From Baffinella frigidus (taxonomy: Eukaryota > Cryptophyceae > Cryptomonadales > Baffinellaceae), in the NCBI GenBank assembly GCA_026770585.1, contig MU646511.1:433462-448069 (forward strand): a DNA stretch of 14,608 nt, written 5' to 3'. Every line of letters begins with the position of its first letter. The stretch's first letter is position 1. Position numbers and translations under genes: made by a program. Below the pieces are notes generated by a model. That model saw only the letters and a program-made list of their open reading frames with translations. It was not told where the DNA came from and made no database searches. Positions 7,395-14,608 of this stretch are shown one piece after another.

Positions 7395-7609
7395 CGTTTC
7401 CTCCAGGCACCTGAACCGAGGAGAGGCACCGAGCCCCCTGTCCTGAAAGTTTGTGGTCTTTACAACAGTTTTATTCCTAAAGTTGACGTCTTTGTGGGGG
7501 ATTTGACTTTAGAAAACCGCCAAAATTGGCGGGAACAAAAATCGATCGCAGGATGGGTGTCGAAGGTGCGTCTGAGGCTCTGTTTGCTGTACCCGGGGCG
7601 TGTATTCGG
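7335..7609. repeat. Copy 2 of the 275-bp direct duplication (5' end of left gene)
   Basis: Partner of 6307-6580, offset about 1028 bp. It covers the putative ATG at 7394 and sequence upstream of it, so the copy in intron 1 may be a duplicated promoter/first-exon segment. Confidence 0.9.
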
Positions 7610-8097
7610 CATGCGGAATGGTCTCTGCAGGCATGTGTCTGACGCGGCGATGGTTTGCGTCACCAGCGGGTTCTCCTCTCTCCTCCCATCATCTCTCCCT
7701 AGGATGCCAGGTCTGCCGCAAGGCAGGCTGGGAGGGTGGGCGGCACTGTGGGGTTTCAAGCAAGGGGCCGAGGGATCACGTGTGCGCGTGTGAGGACCAG
7801 GAATGAGCCGCCACACGAGGGTGTTCGGCGCTGGCTGTCCAGCCTTGGGTGCTGGAAGACGCAGCGTGAGCACGCGAGGGAGGGAGGGAGGGAGGGAAGG
7901 AGGGTCTTGGGGAGAAGCAGCTCTTTAGACAGACCCTGACTCCTAGCTCTGCGTCAGTCGGGCTGACTGATCCTTTTCACACCATCGGTGGCCGGTTTTG
8001 TACCACTCACCAGGGAAATCAAGTTCAGGTCTCCTCATTTTGAGACCAGGAACTCAGGCAGAGCTAGGTCTCTGACGTGTGGACCACTGGGTGGCAG
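7395..8097. promoter_or_regulatory. Intergenic region between divergent genes
   Basis: About 700 bp separate the most upstream start of the left gene from the first recognisable exon of the RBBP4-like gene. The 5' UTR and initiator exon of the latter must lie here or be very short, but I cannot place them. Contents: the duplicated segment to 7609, an E2F-like TTGGCGGGAA at 7526-7535, an AGGG-rich run around 7877-7905, and an inverted-repeat element at 7942-8068. No TATA box was identified. A shared promoter is inferred from layout only. Confidence 0.35.
7942..8068. mobile_element. Inverted-repeat element, 127 bp, with 11-bp perfect ends
   Basis: The ends are CCTAGCTCTGC (7942-7952) and GCAGAGCTAGG (8058-8068). 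The diverged core contains GGTTTTGTACCACTC and AATCAAGTTCAGG. It is nearly the same size as the element at 5659-5787 and lies just upstream of RBBP4 exon A. Confidence 0.7.

Positions 8098-14608
<6,511 letters not shown>

Overview
The window is eukaryotic nuclear DNA carrying parts of two intron-rich genes transcribed away from each other. The reading is manual: splice sites were chosen by GT-AG rules, phase matching and resemblance to known families, with no database search. Plant-type telomere-like repeats (CCCTAAA/TTTAGGG), moderately high GC, CT/GA microsatellites and almost universal CAG|G acceptors suggest an alga or alveolate. A chromerid or dinoflagellate is my best guess, but the species cannot be fixed from this window. 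All chosen donors are GT, which argues mildly against a typical dinoflagellate.

Left, minus strand (about 7394 down to beyond base 1): a gene of at least 12 exons. In protein order it encodes a possible PB1/ubiquitin-like fold (exons 1-2), an acidic and Gly-rich linker (exon 3), and then a DUF2786-type helical segment followed by a DUF7168-like region (exons 4-10). A charged C-terminal part runs off the left edge. No single long reading frame shows this gene. It appears when phase-compatible exons are joined, and its function is unknown.

Middle (about 7395-8097): the region between the two genes, holding a 275-bp segment that is about 93% identical to a copy inside intron 1 of the left gene, with an E2F-like site in each copy.

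Right, plus strand (8098 to beyond 14608): fifteen exons of an RBBP4/RbAp48/MSI1-type WD40 histone chaperone, about 392 codons in one continuous frame. The first coding exon and the last WD40 strand lie outside what I can see. Most introns are filled with degenerate CCCTAAA-like repeats.

The striking feature is the intron content. First, many exons of both genes have decayed partial copies of their own edge, splice site included, in the neighbouring intron. Second, about 15 copies of a short inverted-repeat element, with a core like GTTGACGGATTTGTACC...TGTCAACTT, sit between these copies or directly at splice sites. This looks like a family of introner-like elements tied to local exon-edge duplication. 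Third, telomere-like repeats lie mostly in the C-rich sense orientation relative to transcription in both genes.
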